From Undaria pinnatifida (taxonomy: Eukaryota > Sar > Phaeophyceae > Laminariales > Alariaceae), in NCBI GenBank assembly GCA_012845835.1, contig JABAKD010000027.1:12148487-12212486 (forward strand): a DNA stretch of 64,000 nucleotides, written 5' to 3'. A program made the translations under genes and the position numbers. The notes beneath the pieces were generated by a model that was not told the origin of the DNA, made no database searches, and saw only the letters and a list, made by a program, of their open reading frames with translations. Positions 31,351 to 43,260 of the stretch are shown here, piece by piece (the first letter of the stretch is position 1; each line of letters begins with the position of its first letter).

Positions 31351-32860
31351 TGTAATACAGTGTCAGTATAGCTAGCAATATATTCGGTAAGATAGCCCGC
31401 AGAATCATGGTCTATGGCCACAAGAAGATTCTCTTAAACGGAATATTCTGAGTGTAGCAGATAATCCCGTAGAACCTAGCTAGCTTATACCACAAGAGCG
31501 TTCTCGGCAATGGAAGGTTCGACCTTTGTGCTGTATCCTGACCGCTTCCGGTGCCGCTTTGACCTGACGGCACCGCCCAGCTCTGAGGTTGATCCGTTTT
31601 TCTCCGTATTTTGCCAAGTAGGGCCCCGGCGGCCTTGCAGACTCGCAAGACCACCGAAATACCGGCCGTCCTTTCTTGCTTAATTTTTTTGTCGGGTTTT
31701 CTTCGTGTTTGGGTCACGGTAGCTTTTGCCGCCCCGCAATACCGCCGGATTCTCGATAATCATATTCCTGCCGCGGTTGATCCCCTGGAACTGTGCTCAG
31801 GTTCCCGTGAACTTCCCCATCACGGCGATAATTATGCTCTCCCCTTTTATGTGTCTTTTCGTTTCGTTTTTTTTGGGTGTACACCTTGCGTTGCCATTCT
31901 ACGTTATATGACGGGTCAGTCGGCCCCCTGTAGGCGTTGGTTTTTGCATGCTAACTCCGTCGCTCAGCACTGCTATCATTTTTCTGCGTTGGACGAATTA
32001 GGTCGATCCACTCGCGTACCTCTTGGACTACCCTGACTTCTGTTCGTGTTAGTTAATACGTTTACCGGTGTTGTTCCCAGCGCAAACAGGCCCCCCAAGG
32101 CGCCACGTTGTTCGCTCGACCAAGTGGCCCTAGCAGCCCCTTAGTTTTAGCGAGCCTTACTTGCTATTTTGGATTTTCGGGCGTTGGCCACACGGCTACG
32201 CGTAATGCCTCCCGGTTATATATACTCACGAATTTGGGTGATCTTCTATAGCGAGCTTTCGAGTAACCGACCCTGTACGGCAAACGATTTCCTGTTCGCC
32301 CCTCCCTGGGTCCCACATAGATTGCTCCGGGAATATGTTTTCTGTCTTTCCATTTGTCTTCGATTCGATTTTGCCTATATTTGTTATCTTTTCTCCGTCT
32401 TCAGGTTTCCTTTTTCGTTTCCAGCTTTGACTGCTCCACTTAGGTTGCCCCCATTCTGGGTTTGCTGTCTTCCTCTATCTTGTTATGACCTTTTGTTCCA
32501 GCGATCTTCTTTATTAGTGAAAGGCCCCATCATTAGCGTTTAGGCCTCACTACGAGGTGTGGGGGAATCTATAGCTTCATGTCTTTGTTTCGAATAGCCA
32601 CATCTTCGACCCCCTTTCCCGGTATTTTAGGATGAACTTTGTCGTCACCCTTCGACCGTATTGAGGTCTGCATCTAATACTTTTGAGGGTGGGCTAATGT
32701 AATGGAGTGTCAGTATAGCTGGCAATACATTCGGTAAGATAGCCCGCAGAGTTATGGTCTATTGGCCACAAGAATTATCTTAAATGGAATATTCTGAGCA
32801 GACAACCCGTAGAATCTAGCTAGCTTATACCACAAGAGCGTTCTCGGTAGTTGAACGTTC
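31351..32860 (+). mobile_element. Non-autonomous element with LTR-like direct repeats
   Basis: Direct repeats 31351-31520 and 32698-32860 begin TGTAAT and share GTCAGTATAGCT.GCAATA, ATTCGGTAAGATAGCCCGCA, GGCCACAAGAA, GAATATTCTGAG and TACCACAAGAGCGTTCTCGG (about 85% identity by eye, with small indels). The 1.18-kb interior has frames at 31611-32036 and 32169-32543 with no Gag, protease, RT or integrase motif, so this looks like a LARD-type derivative. No tRNA primer site was recognised. Confidence 0.55.
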
Positions 32861-34302
32861 CTCCTCTGGACAAGATAGATAGAAGTAAGCGCGTTAAGCA
32901 TTCATGGTAATATATAGCATCTAGGAGAACGTTCCTTGTACGTACCATAGGTAAAGGTCCAGACGAGAGCACAGGAGCAATGCTGGGGGAAAGAAAACTG
33001 TGTGAGCCTCACCCCACCCCCATGCTCTCACTCCTCCTTTCCTGTCTCCTCAAGTTTCTCATAGCTCAACGCCAATAATAAGAAATCTACAAAGAAGAAC
33101 CGGTGATGTCTCCAAGCGAAGCTGATACCCCTGCGTCCTTTCCCTCACACCTTCCGGCACCACAACCCTTCCGCAGCATGCTGTGGTTTCAGAGTCTAAT
33201 TTGTAGCTGACCCCCCGCTGCATGAGTCATACGACGAAACACAGGTCGTCGTTTCCACTACGTACAGTAGTTTATCTGTTTGCGGAAGAAAGGCGCCATG
33301 GACCCACACAACTGTGGGACTGCCGACGACGGTATGAGTACATCGCCTGAGTTATTAAACAAATTTACGGTATGTGTTTGGGTGTGTTTTGGAGCCACTC
33401 GAATTGTGGACCCTGCCGAAGATGGCGGTGTGGCAAGAAACGAGATTGTTTTGGATATTAATACTCCCAGCCTAAAACTGTAACTAATATGTCCCATGAC
33501 AATTCAGACGGTAAAAATCAAAACGGGCACCTCCGTCAAGGCCGTACCTCAGACACAATCCACACTGAAACTTAGCAGTTACGGTTGTGGAAAAAAAGCG
33601 TCCGCCACGCCAATTGAGTTGGAAATAGCGTCTTCCGTAACACTCCTCGTAGCATGCCGTCATAGTTGGTTGGCGCATGCACCTGCTATTGTAGCCGTTA
33701 CTACCAGCATCCGCACGTTTTTCTATGTTGGAATTAGTGTATTCTCGGGCCTTTCTGTTGTACAACACCCAATAAGCTCCTTGCCTGCAGCAGTGCACGT
33801 TACTGGGCGCGCGCGAAGATAAGGGTACATGTAATCTACAGCACCTGTAGACGGCACCATTTCTGGTTGGCGGCAAAATATTGGTCAACTAGTCGCTTCA
33901 GTACACTTCCCACTTGTAAATGGAATAAGTTACGATATCGTTCAGGGTCTACCTAGACCATGATGGGGCCATCGATCAGGTCGCACTACTTGTTTTATCT
34001 TAACTAGACTTTGCGGGGTATAGGGCTCAGGTTTTCCTCGTTGGCCCAGAATATTCCGTCGGATATTGCTTTGGGCGAGTTACAAGCAAATTGAACATTC
34101 CTTTTGGACAAAGGTAAATATAAACGCCAACAGGAATCTTTGGTATGAATCCCCGAACCGCACTCGTAGTAAAGGCAGGCAGCCGTTGACTCTGTAACCA
34201 TTGATTTGTCCTTTCTTCCAGCTAGGTATTTATGTGATATCCGTAGTTCCAAGGCTTCGCTAGGCTGCCTATTTTTTTCCGGCATTCACCTAATCTTGGT
34301 AC
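32861..34302. other. Unassigned DNA with weak open frames
   Basis: A plus-strand frame at 33280-33483 (acidic, MDPHNCGTADDGMSTSPELL) and a minus-strand frame at 33484-33888 (Cys/Arg/Tyr-rich) are open but have no known domain or clear splice sites. Confidence 0.3.
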
Positions 34303-34677
34303 AAGGCTTAGTTTGGGTAAGCTATTATTGGTGAGCCTTTCCCAAGCAGTCAAACGGACTAATACCCCTCTAACTTCTTAACAAATGGCGTCGTCGACAT
34401 ACCATGTTTTTCGGGTCGTGGGTTCGAATCCTACCATCCACAATAACAAACGTTTTCAGACTTTCCCCATCCATGTCGAACTTGATAAATACTCTCCTCC
34501 CCGGTGTCCCCAGGAGATGAAACCGCTTGGATATTGACAGGTCCGCCCGTATATCCGGCCGACCTGCTATCCCACCGTTTCAGGGGGGGAGAGGGTTGTA
34601 AGGCTTAGTTTGTGTAAGCTATTGGTTTAACCTTTTGCAAGTGGTCAAACGGACTGATACCCCACTAATTCCTTAAC
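34303..34677 (+). repeat. SINE-B copy 1
   Basis: Layout is R (AAGGCTTAGTTTGGGTAAGC, CAAACGGACTAATACC), a box B (GGGTCGTGGGTTCGAATCC), a body (TTTTCAGACTTTCCCC, CCGGTGTCCCCAGGAGATGA, GACAGGTCCGCCCGTATATC), CAGGGGGG, and a second partial R at 34599-34677. The R box A-like part plus box B form a degenerate tRNA head. R-to-R distance is 297 bp. Confidence 0.7.
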
Positions 34678-35654
34678 AATCTGGCAACAAGCGAAGAGGA
34701 CAACACGTATTATACCACACCAGGTGCCTGGGTAAAACGAAGGGAAAGCGGCAGGTACGATATTATACTCAAAATACACACAAACATGATGATACCGGTT
34801 TTACAGCCTTTGCTTTGGATCTAAATTACCATCATAGCGGGAGCCGGGTGCGCTGGGGTGTCATTGTTTTGCTATTACTACTGCTGTTGTTTGTCCACAC
34901 TTTTGTACTACTCGTAATGCATACCCGTTACTGTCCTTTACCACGAGCAGTGGCAATTATTGTAAGCAGGTTCCGTTTTTTTTCCAAATTGATTTTATTT
35001 TTAATCGTTACAACTGGCCCTAGCGGCCGGTATAGGATCTACTGTAGTAGTAGTGGATGATCTATTAATAGATCATCTAGATCGTCGTGTGTCTGATGTC
35101 TGCAACTAACTGTCTTCTTGGTGTTTGCTCAAACATCGAAAGTCGTCTGTAGCGGAGTCGTTCTACGGTAGTCCGCCCATCGTTTCTTTAATGAAAGCGT
35201 CGGTTTTGAAACCAGCTCCCGGCAGTGTCTCCTTGAGTACGGCGCGCTTTGCCACGCCGACGCCATCGTTCGATAATCCTGGCGCAGACAAGAAAACACA
35301 AGAAGATATATTTTTCATGGCGTACTTCCTCGTGTCGAGCAGCCATGAAAAGTTCGCTAAACAAAATCGTCGGTTTTGGGGGGTGCTATCGTAGAACCAA
35401 TCAGCGGGATGCAACGAGCACAAGACCCAAACATCGATCATCACTGCACTCGCCATAGAGATCCCGGCGGCCAACACATCATACGAAGACGCCAATTCCC
35501 TATCAAATCAGATAATTGCCGGCCTTCCAAGGCCGTAGCTCAACAAGTGGTTGAGACAGCTAGTTGTTTTACCCCCTCGATCCCGATGGGGAGTTTTGTG
35601 GCTGCCCTGTGGGTTGCACGTCGAATGGTTTTGACATCTTTTGACCCCTTTGTT
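34678..35654. other. Between two SINE-B copies
   Basis: Apart from the small frame at 35125-35394 nothing is supported. It includes an AGATCATCTAGATC-type short palindrome near 35065. Confidence 0.35.
35125..35394 (+). CDS. Hypothetical small protein, 89 codons
   Basis: The frame reads like a genuine polypeptide: SSVAESFYGSPPIVSLM, a Ser/Pro-rich middle, then EDIFFMAYFLVSSSHEKFA and a C-terminal NRRFWGVLS. There is no signal peptide. An alternative is an internal exon (a GGTAG-type boundary lies near its end). I do not recognise the family. Confidence 0.25.
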   Translation: MLKHRKSSVAESFYGSPPIVSLMKASVLKPAPGSVSLSTARFATPTPSFDNPGADKKTQEDIFFMAYFLVSSSHEKFAKQNRRFWGVLS

Positions 35655-36030
35655 ATACGGCTTAGTTTGGGTAAGCTATTGGTTAACCTTTTTTTGCAAG
35701 CGGTCAAACGGACTAATACCCCACTAATATCTTAAAAAATGGCGTCGTCGACAGATCATTGTTTTTTTGGGTCGTGGGTTCAAATCCCACATCCACCGTA
35801 ATAAACTTTTTCAGACTTCCCCGTTTCGAACTTGAAAAATACTCTCCCCGGTGTGCCCAGGAAATGAAAGGGCTTGGATGTATTGACAGGTCCGCCGGTA
35901 TGTCCGGCCGGCCTGATATCCCGCCGTTTCAGGGGGGAAGAGTGCTATAAGGCTTAGTTTGGGTAAGCTATTGATTAACCTTTTGCAAGTGGTCGAACGG
36001 ACTAATACCCCACTACTAACCTTAATAAAC
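35655..36030 (+). repeat. SINE-B copy 2
   Basis: Same R-body-R layout with R starts at 35659 and 35951 (292 bp apart). Box B is GGTTCAAATCCC. The second R ends at CCCCACTA like the others. Confidence 0.7.
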
Positions 36031-36449
36031 ACTAATACCTTAACACAATCTTGTGTAACAGTGTTGATGCTCATTTCCGAGGCCAGGGGTGTCTTGGAGG
36101 TGAGCACAGCGACATAATATATATGAAAACGTTGGGGGAGTCGGGTACTCCTTTTCGTCGCGCTATCTTCATGTCATGCGTGTTTTGCCCCAAGTCACTA
36201 TTTCCTGTATGGTGTGCTGAAACACGTGCCCAGATATACAATTCGTTGTAGTAATAATGTCTGCCTCACCACTCTCGATATACCTTGGTGATGTACTTTT
36301 TCAAGTACCCTAGGGACTATACTTCGGGCGTGCGGCGGTGCGCTGGCGCACTATTTTTTGCGAGATTTCCACCTACCGCACCATGCCCCAGAGTCAATGT
36401 GAGGCCTGCCCCACCCCCGTTTTTCTTTTGTTTTTTGCAGCACCTTTTT

Positions 36450-36740
36450 TCGCCGCAGGTGAAAAAAATTGCAAAGATGAGTATTGACCCGAAATTCGTC
36501 GAACTCACGGCTGAAGTCCTTACTTTTTTTTTTTATAAAATTGTGCGGCCCTCCTTTCGCCGTAGGGGAAAAAAATGGGGGCCGATTTCGCCGGAGGCGA
36601 ACTGTTTTCCCCGGTCATTTCGCCGTTGGAGATTTTTTTGGGGGTCCGGTTCTCCGCATTCGAATTATTTTTTGGGCCCGTGTCGCCATTGGCTAAATCT
36701 TAACCTCAGTCAGGTTGATTTCCGACGCAGGCGATTTTTT
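36450..36740. repeat. Family C end fragment and TTTCGCCG repeats
   Basis: A diverged minus-strand family C end lies at about 36470-36545 (GCAAAGATGAGTATTGACC, TTCGTCGAACTCACGGCTG). Around it, TTTCGCCGnAGGnGAAAAAA-like units recur at about 36448, 36556, 36585 and 36618, each beside a homopolymer of A, T or G. Confidence 0.5.
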
Positions 36741-37143
36741 GCTCGACACTCGACACGCCGACTCAAGGCTCAAAACAGTCGCCAATTCATACAGAAAACA
36801 GGCCCAAACTTGGGATATGATAGGTAGATGCTACGGGGGTACAACGGATTGCTGGTGCTGTTGCTGTGGAACATCGCACACAGTCTGCCAGCCTTACTCT
36901 TTGTCTTACTTTGACCGCGGGACTCTCTCCCAACCTGCTCTAATACAAGTGTGTTTCTTTCATGAGAGTGCCAAGTGGACGAGTAAGCTTGGGTGGTTGA
37001 GCGAGGCGCCTTTACCGGTTTTGTCCCACAAAAATCGTACCAGATAAAGCACTCAATATATTTCACTTTAAAGAGGGTTATAAGCTGTTTTTTTCGTGTT
37101 TTTGTGCCCTTTCTTTTGTCAAATCGCGAGAGGGTATCGACCC

Positions 37144-37232
37144 ACCCTATCCCTAACCCCAACATTAACCCTAACTCCAACCCTAACCGTAACCCTAACC
37201 CTGACCCTAACCCTAACGCTAACCCTAACCCA
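37144..37232 (+). repeat. Interstitial CCCTAA telomeric repeat
   Basis: About 14 units of CCCTAA with single-base variants (CCGTAA, CCTGACC, CGCTAA). It is the longest clean telomere-like block here. Confidence 0.85.
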
Positions 37233-37251
37233 GGCTAGGACTCCGACCCGA

Positions 37252-37268
37252 GCGCGGCTTCGCCGCGC
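37252..37268. repeat. 17-bp GC hairpin next to telomeric repeat
   Basis: GCGCGGCTTCGCCGCGC folds into a 7-bp GC stem with a 3-base loop, 20 bp after the CCCTAA block. Confidence 0.7.
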
Positions 37269-37904
37269 GTATAGGAAAAATTGATAAAAAACGTACGGAC
37301 CACCTCAAACATCAAAATATATTTGGTATTTCATCTGGTATGACTTGTGGGGCGAAAACATTGCAAAGGCTACTGGTTTAAGCGTTGCACGCCCTTAACA
37401 AATTGTTCGTCAACGCCTGTTTGGCCATATACAAAAGGTGATGTTTTTTGTTAGATTCCTTCATTTTGCCTCCTTGACTCTTTTACTTGGTACCAGTGTA
37501 TTCATTGCGTGTCTGCACGCTGAAAGAAGGACCCCTGCCGCCCGCCTACTGCGAGAGAGTAAAATGAGTGCAATAAGAGCCACTTTTGGATTATATACGC
37601 GTTATGTACGCATATCATTTCCATATTTTGACCTCCGGCGGCCCTCCGGCGGTCCTTCGGTGGCCCCTCTCGGGGTGCCGCACCGGCCCGCGGTTCGCGC
37701 ACCATGGGCCGGAAGCCTGAGAATAACCGTGGTATAGAGGTCTACACTACTACGCGTTAACACACTACTTACTTGCCGAATAGTGAGCAGTCCATATTTT
37801 TGGTAGGCCTACTTCATATTTTTGGTAGGCCCACGTCTTCGTTTTTTTTTCGTTTTTTTTTTTTACCTGTAACAATAAGTACTGGCTTGCAAAGGTATGC
37901 GTGT
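37269..37904. other. No recognised gene
   Basis: A direct duplication of CATATTTTTGGTAGGCC lies at 37792-37830. Otherwise unassigned. Confidence 0.4.
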
Positions 37905-38060
37905 TTTCTGCACATTAAACCGCTCTTTCTACCCTACGATATCAGTGCACCCAGTGTCCGTGCTGATTCTTCGTCCTAGGGAGATACAAGTTCTCTGGTC
38001 ACAGACTGTGAAACAGAGTAAACCAAACAGTCGAAATCCATCAAGCTAAATAGAGCAAGT
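37905..38060 (+). repeat. Repeat family D, copy 2
   Basis: AAACCGCTCTTTCTACCC, GTGCACCCAGTGTCCGTGCT and TCACAGACTGTGAAACAGAG are as in the 17.9 and 60.4 kb copies. The purine tail is absent. Confidence 0.75.
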
Positions 38061-39485
38061 GTGGGTGAATCACATGCACACACGCCCAGCAATATCCTCA
38101 CACCAGACCTGATTTCCGCCACAATTTGTTCAAAATATTTCAAGACGTGGCATATATACGGGGGGAGGCGTGTTGGAATTTAACGCTTCAGACGTTTCAA
38201 GACACCCGTTAGTTTTGATGGCAAAGGGGGATGATATAGCGTGGATGCTGCACATGCCAATTTATTTGCCGCGCCACATGTGTAGATTAAAGACTATCAT
38301 CTGAACAGCACCACGGCACATATATATTTCGACCGAGCCAAGACCACGTGGCGCGCTCCGTAGCATCGAGTCTAGCAAAGTAGAGAAAGGTCGTCAATGC
38401 CTCTTATTGAGCATCTGCTTCACGCCGCCCATCAAGCAACGTAACATATCTCGTCCAGATCACACAAACACCCCCCGATGCCAGCGAAGAGAGAGCTCAT
38501 GGGGGGTGGGCTCGGAGGAAGGCCGTTCCAATTCATACGATCGTTATTACTATGTCTTCGAAGTACCTGGTAGAGCTTCACCGACGTTTTTGGCGATGAG
38601 TTGCTTGGAATTAAGACGGCGGAACAATGGCAGTAGCGCTTCACAGATTATTTAGCACCACCCTGTTGACCTTGGCGCAAGCTAGTTCTAAGGATAGTCA
38701 CCGACCTACCGGTATATCTTTAATGAGGACACACGCCCAGTAATACGCGCGATCGGAGTATGACATGCACAGCTTTCAAAACACGACTTTCGACGAAATC
38801 TTCAATCTCATACATACATGGGTGAAGTGTATCATAATGCCTTTTATGTTATTAGTTGCGTTGCCTTTTCATGCTGCATGCTGCGGTACTCCAATTATCT
38901 AAAAAAACAAAACTTCAGTGTTATTATGTTTGCAGTACACACCTGGGAGTCAATTTCCATGATTGTTGATTGATCGTTTGTCTGCTCGGTGTGTGTTGTA
39001 CTTACAGTCTCAGTGTGCAGTGCGTGAAATATTCGTCCAACGTTCCGAAATGCACGGGCCCTTCGAATATCATACTTCGATTATTATGCATCATCGCCTG
39101 TCCATCACAATCATCATTGAACAACTTCTTCAGTAGTACGACGTATAGGTTTGGGATTGCTATGATTGATTGTTTGAAGTCGTCGTAGAATACTTTAATA
39201 CAATTAGTAGTCCTTGCATCTTGCATGCGCGTACATCGCATGCAGTATTTTCGACAGACGACCGTTCTGCCCATTCAAGCTGTCGATTTAATTTTTGAAG
39301 CGTACCTTATCGTACGTGATATGATGTAATGGGCGTCGCCCTCCAGTTTTGAGTGTTCAACGCAAGATACATACACACATATATGCATGCAATAAGAAAT
39401 ACCAGGTATACGATTTCGACGCCATTGCACACGTTGGAAGGTGACGAACCTCCGTCTCGTATAACAACCGTGCTGTTTCGAGAAT
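38061..39485. other. Unassigned DNA
   Basis: Only the family C fragment at 38720-38845 was recognised. Open frames on both strands at 39002-39569 overlap and have no motifs. Confidence 0.4.
38720..38845 (-). repeat. Family C end fragment, diverged
   Basis: TAATGAGGACACACGCCCAG, GCGATCGGAGTATGACATG and CGACGAAATCTTCAATCTC match the family end with about 80% identity. Confidence 0.65.
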
Positions 39486-39745
39486 GACCAAGGCTGCGGT
39501 TGACGGGGTAACCCTTTCTCCACCATCGGATTTGAGCCACTCTCCCGTGTACCTCACTGCGAAAAACATTCTAGGTCATTTGTTTGGCACAGCGTTGGTA
39601 ATCGTTGTATGTTGGTTTCATACCGCAAAAAAAATAAGAATAGAACTTGAGACTTCATGGGGACAAGGGGGTCACTCGCTCGAGTGATCACTTCTTGCCA
39701 TCGCGAGAAGAGGCCCCAAACGTGACCCCCCTACTACAACAGTGA
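39486..39745 (+). repeat. MITE-like family F, copy 1
   Basis: Starts GACCAAGGCTGCGG, has ATTTGAGCCACTCTCCCGTG and GGGGTCACTCGCTCGAGTGA, and ends in a decayed CCCCCTACTACAAC. Confidence 0.55.
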
Positions 39746-39851
39746 ACTTGGGCAGATGCTCTCACAGTAGTAGAGCTAGATGCATACAACGGTCCCAGTC
39801 GGACGTACTGATAGAGATGTTCGGAGGTCACCGGACAGGCAATCGACAAGC

Positions 39852-40141
39852 GATCACGGCTACGGCAGTAGGGATATCTGGTTTTCCACTACCGCGGGTC
39901 TGAGCTATCATATCATACCTTACTCGCAAGAAAGAGTGACTCTGCACCTCACGAACAAAGCACGTCGGGCGATTTTTTTTGGCGCATCGTATAACTAACC
40001 ATTGCGTCCCGGGGATTCATACCGAAAAATGTAAACAGCACGAAAGCCTTCCAGGTATGACCGAAAGGAACAGGGGGATCACACGCCCGAGTGACCCCGA
40101 GCCACTGAAAAAGTATCCCCGCCCCTACCGTAGCATTGGTC
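39852..40141 (+). repeat. MITE-like family F, copy 2
   Basis: 290 bp bounded by inverted ends GATCACGGCTACGGCAGTAG and CTACCGTAGCATTGGTC. Inside are CGAACAAAGCACG, AACAGCACGAAAGCCT and a decayed GGGGATCACACGCCCGAGTG hairpin. Confidence 0.65.
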
Positions 40142-40776
40142 AAGACAAGAAGGCGCAGAAGATTCGGACAGCAATTGGAGGGACAAATAAATTTAGAAGT
40201 GAGAAGGTAAGGGGACAGGTCACCCTGATTGCGAGGGTACAGGACACTGGACCTTCCAGTAAAGTTTCCCTAGAAGCGTCAGCGGAGTATCCGTGACGCT
40301 GGTGTTACATGGGGACCTGACGAACCAGGGACGCACTCGGTGAGTATCCCGACCTATCCAAGGAATTGTCTCCAAGAAACATTCTGAGAATAATAGCCGA
40401 TGTTTCGACGGTATTCTTAGCCGTGTCGGACCCGGGGACACGGCATCCATATCACCCCCCAGCACTCCACCAAAACTCAAGAACAATGGGATCAGAAAAA
40501 AATGGTACAATGCAACACGTCTGGTCTCGACATTGCGTATCTCCGATTGCGAATCGTTCAACATGCCTGAATTGTTTTTCAAAATGTATTGCTTATGCGT
40601 ACCTCCGATTGCAAATCGCTCAACACGACTGAAGTGTTTTTCACATTGTTGGCCCGGGGAGAAGCCGAGGTTTTCAATTTCGAGGACGCTCTACTAGCAA
40701 AATGTGATTCAGGCCCGTTGACCAGCGGCAAGTATTATTACCCTTAAATGTTCCCGGTAAAGAAGAACCGAAACAA

Positions 40777-41066
40777 GACCACGGTACGAGGGGTAACCCC
40801 TAGTTTCACCACTGGCTTTGAACCACATTTTCACGAGTGACTCTGTACCTCTTGCTGTACCTCTTGCGGACTCGAACGCGTTACGCGGTATTTTTTGCGC
40901 AGCGGAGCTTACCATTCCATTGCGGACTCACGTGGCAAAATCGAAACAGCACGAAGGTAAGATCGCAAATGAACAAGGAGGGGCAAGAAGGGGTCACTCG
41001 CGCGAGCGACCCCGAGCCACGACAAAATATTGCCCCAAAGGTGACCCTCCTGCCGCAGCCTTGATC
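40777..41066 (+). repeat. MITE-like family F, copy 3
   Basis: 290 bp again, with ends GACCACGGTACGAGGGGTAA and GACCCTCCTGCCGCAGCC then TTGATC. It carries a GGGGTCACTCGCGCGAGCGA hairpin with one mismatch and no coding capacity. Confidence 0.65.
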
Positions 41067-41149
41067 ACCGGTGGCTATCAATGCTAAAAGAAAAGGTTGA
41101 CGTTACAATAGAGTTTCAGCATCTCTTACACATGGGAGAAGGTTTCTGG

Positions 41150-41655
41150 TTTGCTGGCTGGTATTTTGACAGAGAAATTAGCTTTGCGATTTACGACACC
41201 GATGTCGTAATCTCTTATTTGCGACACCGCACTTTGCTTGCGCCACACGCCCCTGATCATCCCGAAAATGCCACGACTGTTTAGGCACGGTATTATATAA
41301 CCATCAATATTGAAGCTATCGTGTGCCCAAAACGACCCGGCACTGGACGAGATATCTGGCATTCGCGTGCTCATGCAGAATCGTGAAACCGGAAGGATTT
41401 CTTACAACAACACTCTTTTCTCAAGCTTCGTGAGCACGCGGATACAAGATATCTCGTCGAGTACTGGGCCTTTTTGGGCACACGATGGCTTCAAAGAAAG
41501 CTCCGTACCATGCTAAAACAGCCGTGGCAGTTCCGGGACGATCCTGGCCGTATGGCGCAAGCAGAGAATGGTGCGTAGATAATAGGCTACGGCACCGGTG
41601 TCGTAAATAGCGTCGCTCTAGTTTCCACCAATACTATCGCTGCTGCGAAAACGAT
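41150..41655. repeat. 500-bp foldback with 220-bp inverted arms
   Basis: The left arm (about 41153-41374) and right arm (about 41431-41655) are inverted copies, for example ATTTACGACACCGATGTCGT with its partner ATTTACGACACCGGTGCCGT, and ATCGTGTGCCCAAAA in both. They have about 75-80% identity around a 56-base loop. A transcript would form one long imperfect hairpin. Confidence 0.75.
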
Positions 41656-43224
41656 TACGATGCAGTAGCAGAATAGACTACACTGCTACTCCACAGTACG
41701 AAGTCACGTTAATATACTACTTTGGACTCAACAACATGGTCGCAGTTCTAAATTGGTTTCGAACCCTACTCCTACTGGGCTACTGAGAATGTTACCCCTG
41801 TAACTTATTGCAAGGCGTCTGTTCCCACGCACGTGGATTTGGTTGTACTTTTCTCCGCCCTCCCTGTACTATACACGGCACTCTCGGGCAGGTGCGCAGG
41901 GGGGGGTAATTCCCCCCGATCCCCGCTGTTTTCCGATTGGCTTTGGACACGGCCGTTCCTCGTCTATCAGCGCAAAATGTTTTTTTCTTCAAACTTCGAC
42001 GTAGCAGCGCGTATCAAAGAGGAAAACCCGGGTGGTATGATCCATTAAAATACGAAACGTCGTCAACGATGTTATATGATACCTGGTACTTCGTACGAGG
42101 AAGAGCGCGGGGGAGGTGGTATCAAACAAAGCGACGTCAGATCATGAGCACCTGGTAGTTATCTTACGCGCGGCTCCCAAGGTTGATGCTTCGCTGAGAG
42201 AGAAACGGAGAAAAACCACAACAACAACAAGACGGTTGAATACGACCTGATGATACGGATGGAGTTTTTAACTTGCCAACTATTGACAAGCGGAAAGCAC
42301 GACGAGAGCGTGATGAGTTATTAATAGCACAACTCGATGAAAACCGACGAGCACAAGAGCTCAAACGTGGCAAAAAGCTGAACACTATTGGCGAGAAGAA
42401 TGAAGGCAAACACCGGCGGGGAGAAAGAAAGACGCCTGTGACCATGGTTTGTGCAGAATAGGAAGGTGGCTGAGGGTAGAATATCTTACGAGTTGGGCTG
42501 GAGACAAGTAAAAGTGACGATAAAACAATAAAATAATGCCAACGTGCCTCATGCACCTTTCGAAAGACTTGCAGTTCCTCATAGCATCATCAATCGACAT
42601 TTGCTGGCTGGTGTGTTGATGCAAAACATAATGACTTCATAAAAAGACACCCATGAAATAAATCGCGTTGAGGTGCGGTTTCGCGTGGCCTCGCTTCTGC
42701 AACGGCCTGAACATAACCATTACGTTGAAAAAAATATCGTATTTTTTTGTCGTTTTTTAATTTGTGGCGCCGCGTGTAGTCTATGCATTTGCATGCGTGG
42801 AACTGTCACTTTCCAACACCACATTTCCTCATGGAAATCCCTGGATCGAGTTGGTAATTATTGATCACTGCATCTAACTCTCGGCGACAAACTACAGTAC
42901 GCGGAAACACAATGCGATCGACTCTGACGTAGCAAAAGGGATGATACTCCTTCAAGTTGGAACATGCTTCACCAAGACGTTAAGTTCTGAATGATAATAC
43001 TTGCGTTTAGTTGCCCCCTGCCTAAAAAATTGTTCCCCCTCGTAATTTGGTATAACTCGCACGGCAGTGCAGGTTTCTGGTGAACAGTCTAGACTAAGTA
43101 TATATCTAGACTTTGCATTATACCTCGAGGTATGTACACTTACCGTAGTATTTTGATGAATTACAACTACTGCACTGTGCAGTCTACAGTGACTATTGTA
43201 TAGTGGTATTATGTAGTAGTCTGC

Positions 43225-43260
<36 letters not shown>

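Noticed and set aside
43100-43125. TCTAGACT palindromes as regulatory operators
   Set aside because: Short CTAG-rich palindromes recur throughout AT-rich parts of the window with no gene nearby.
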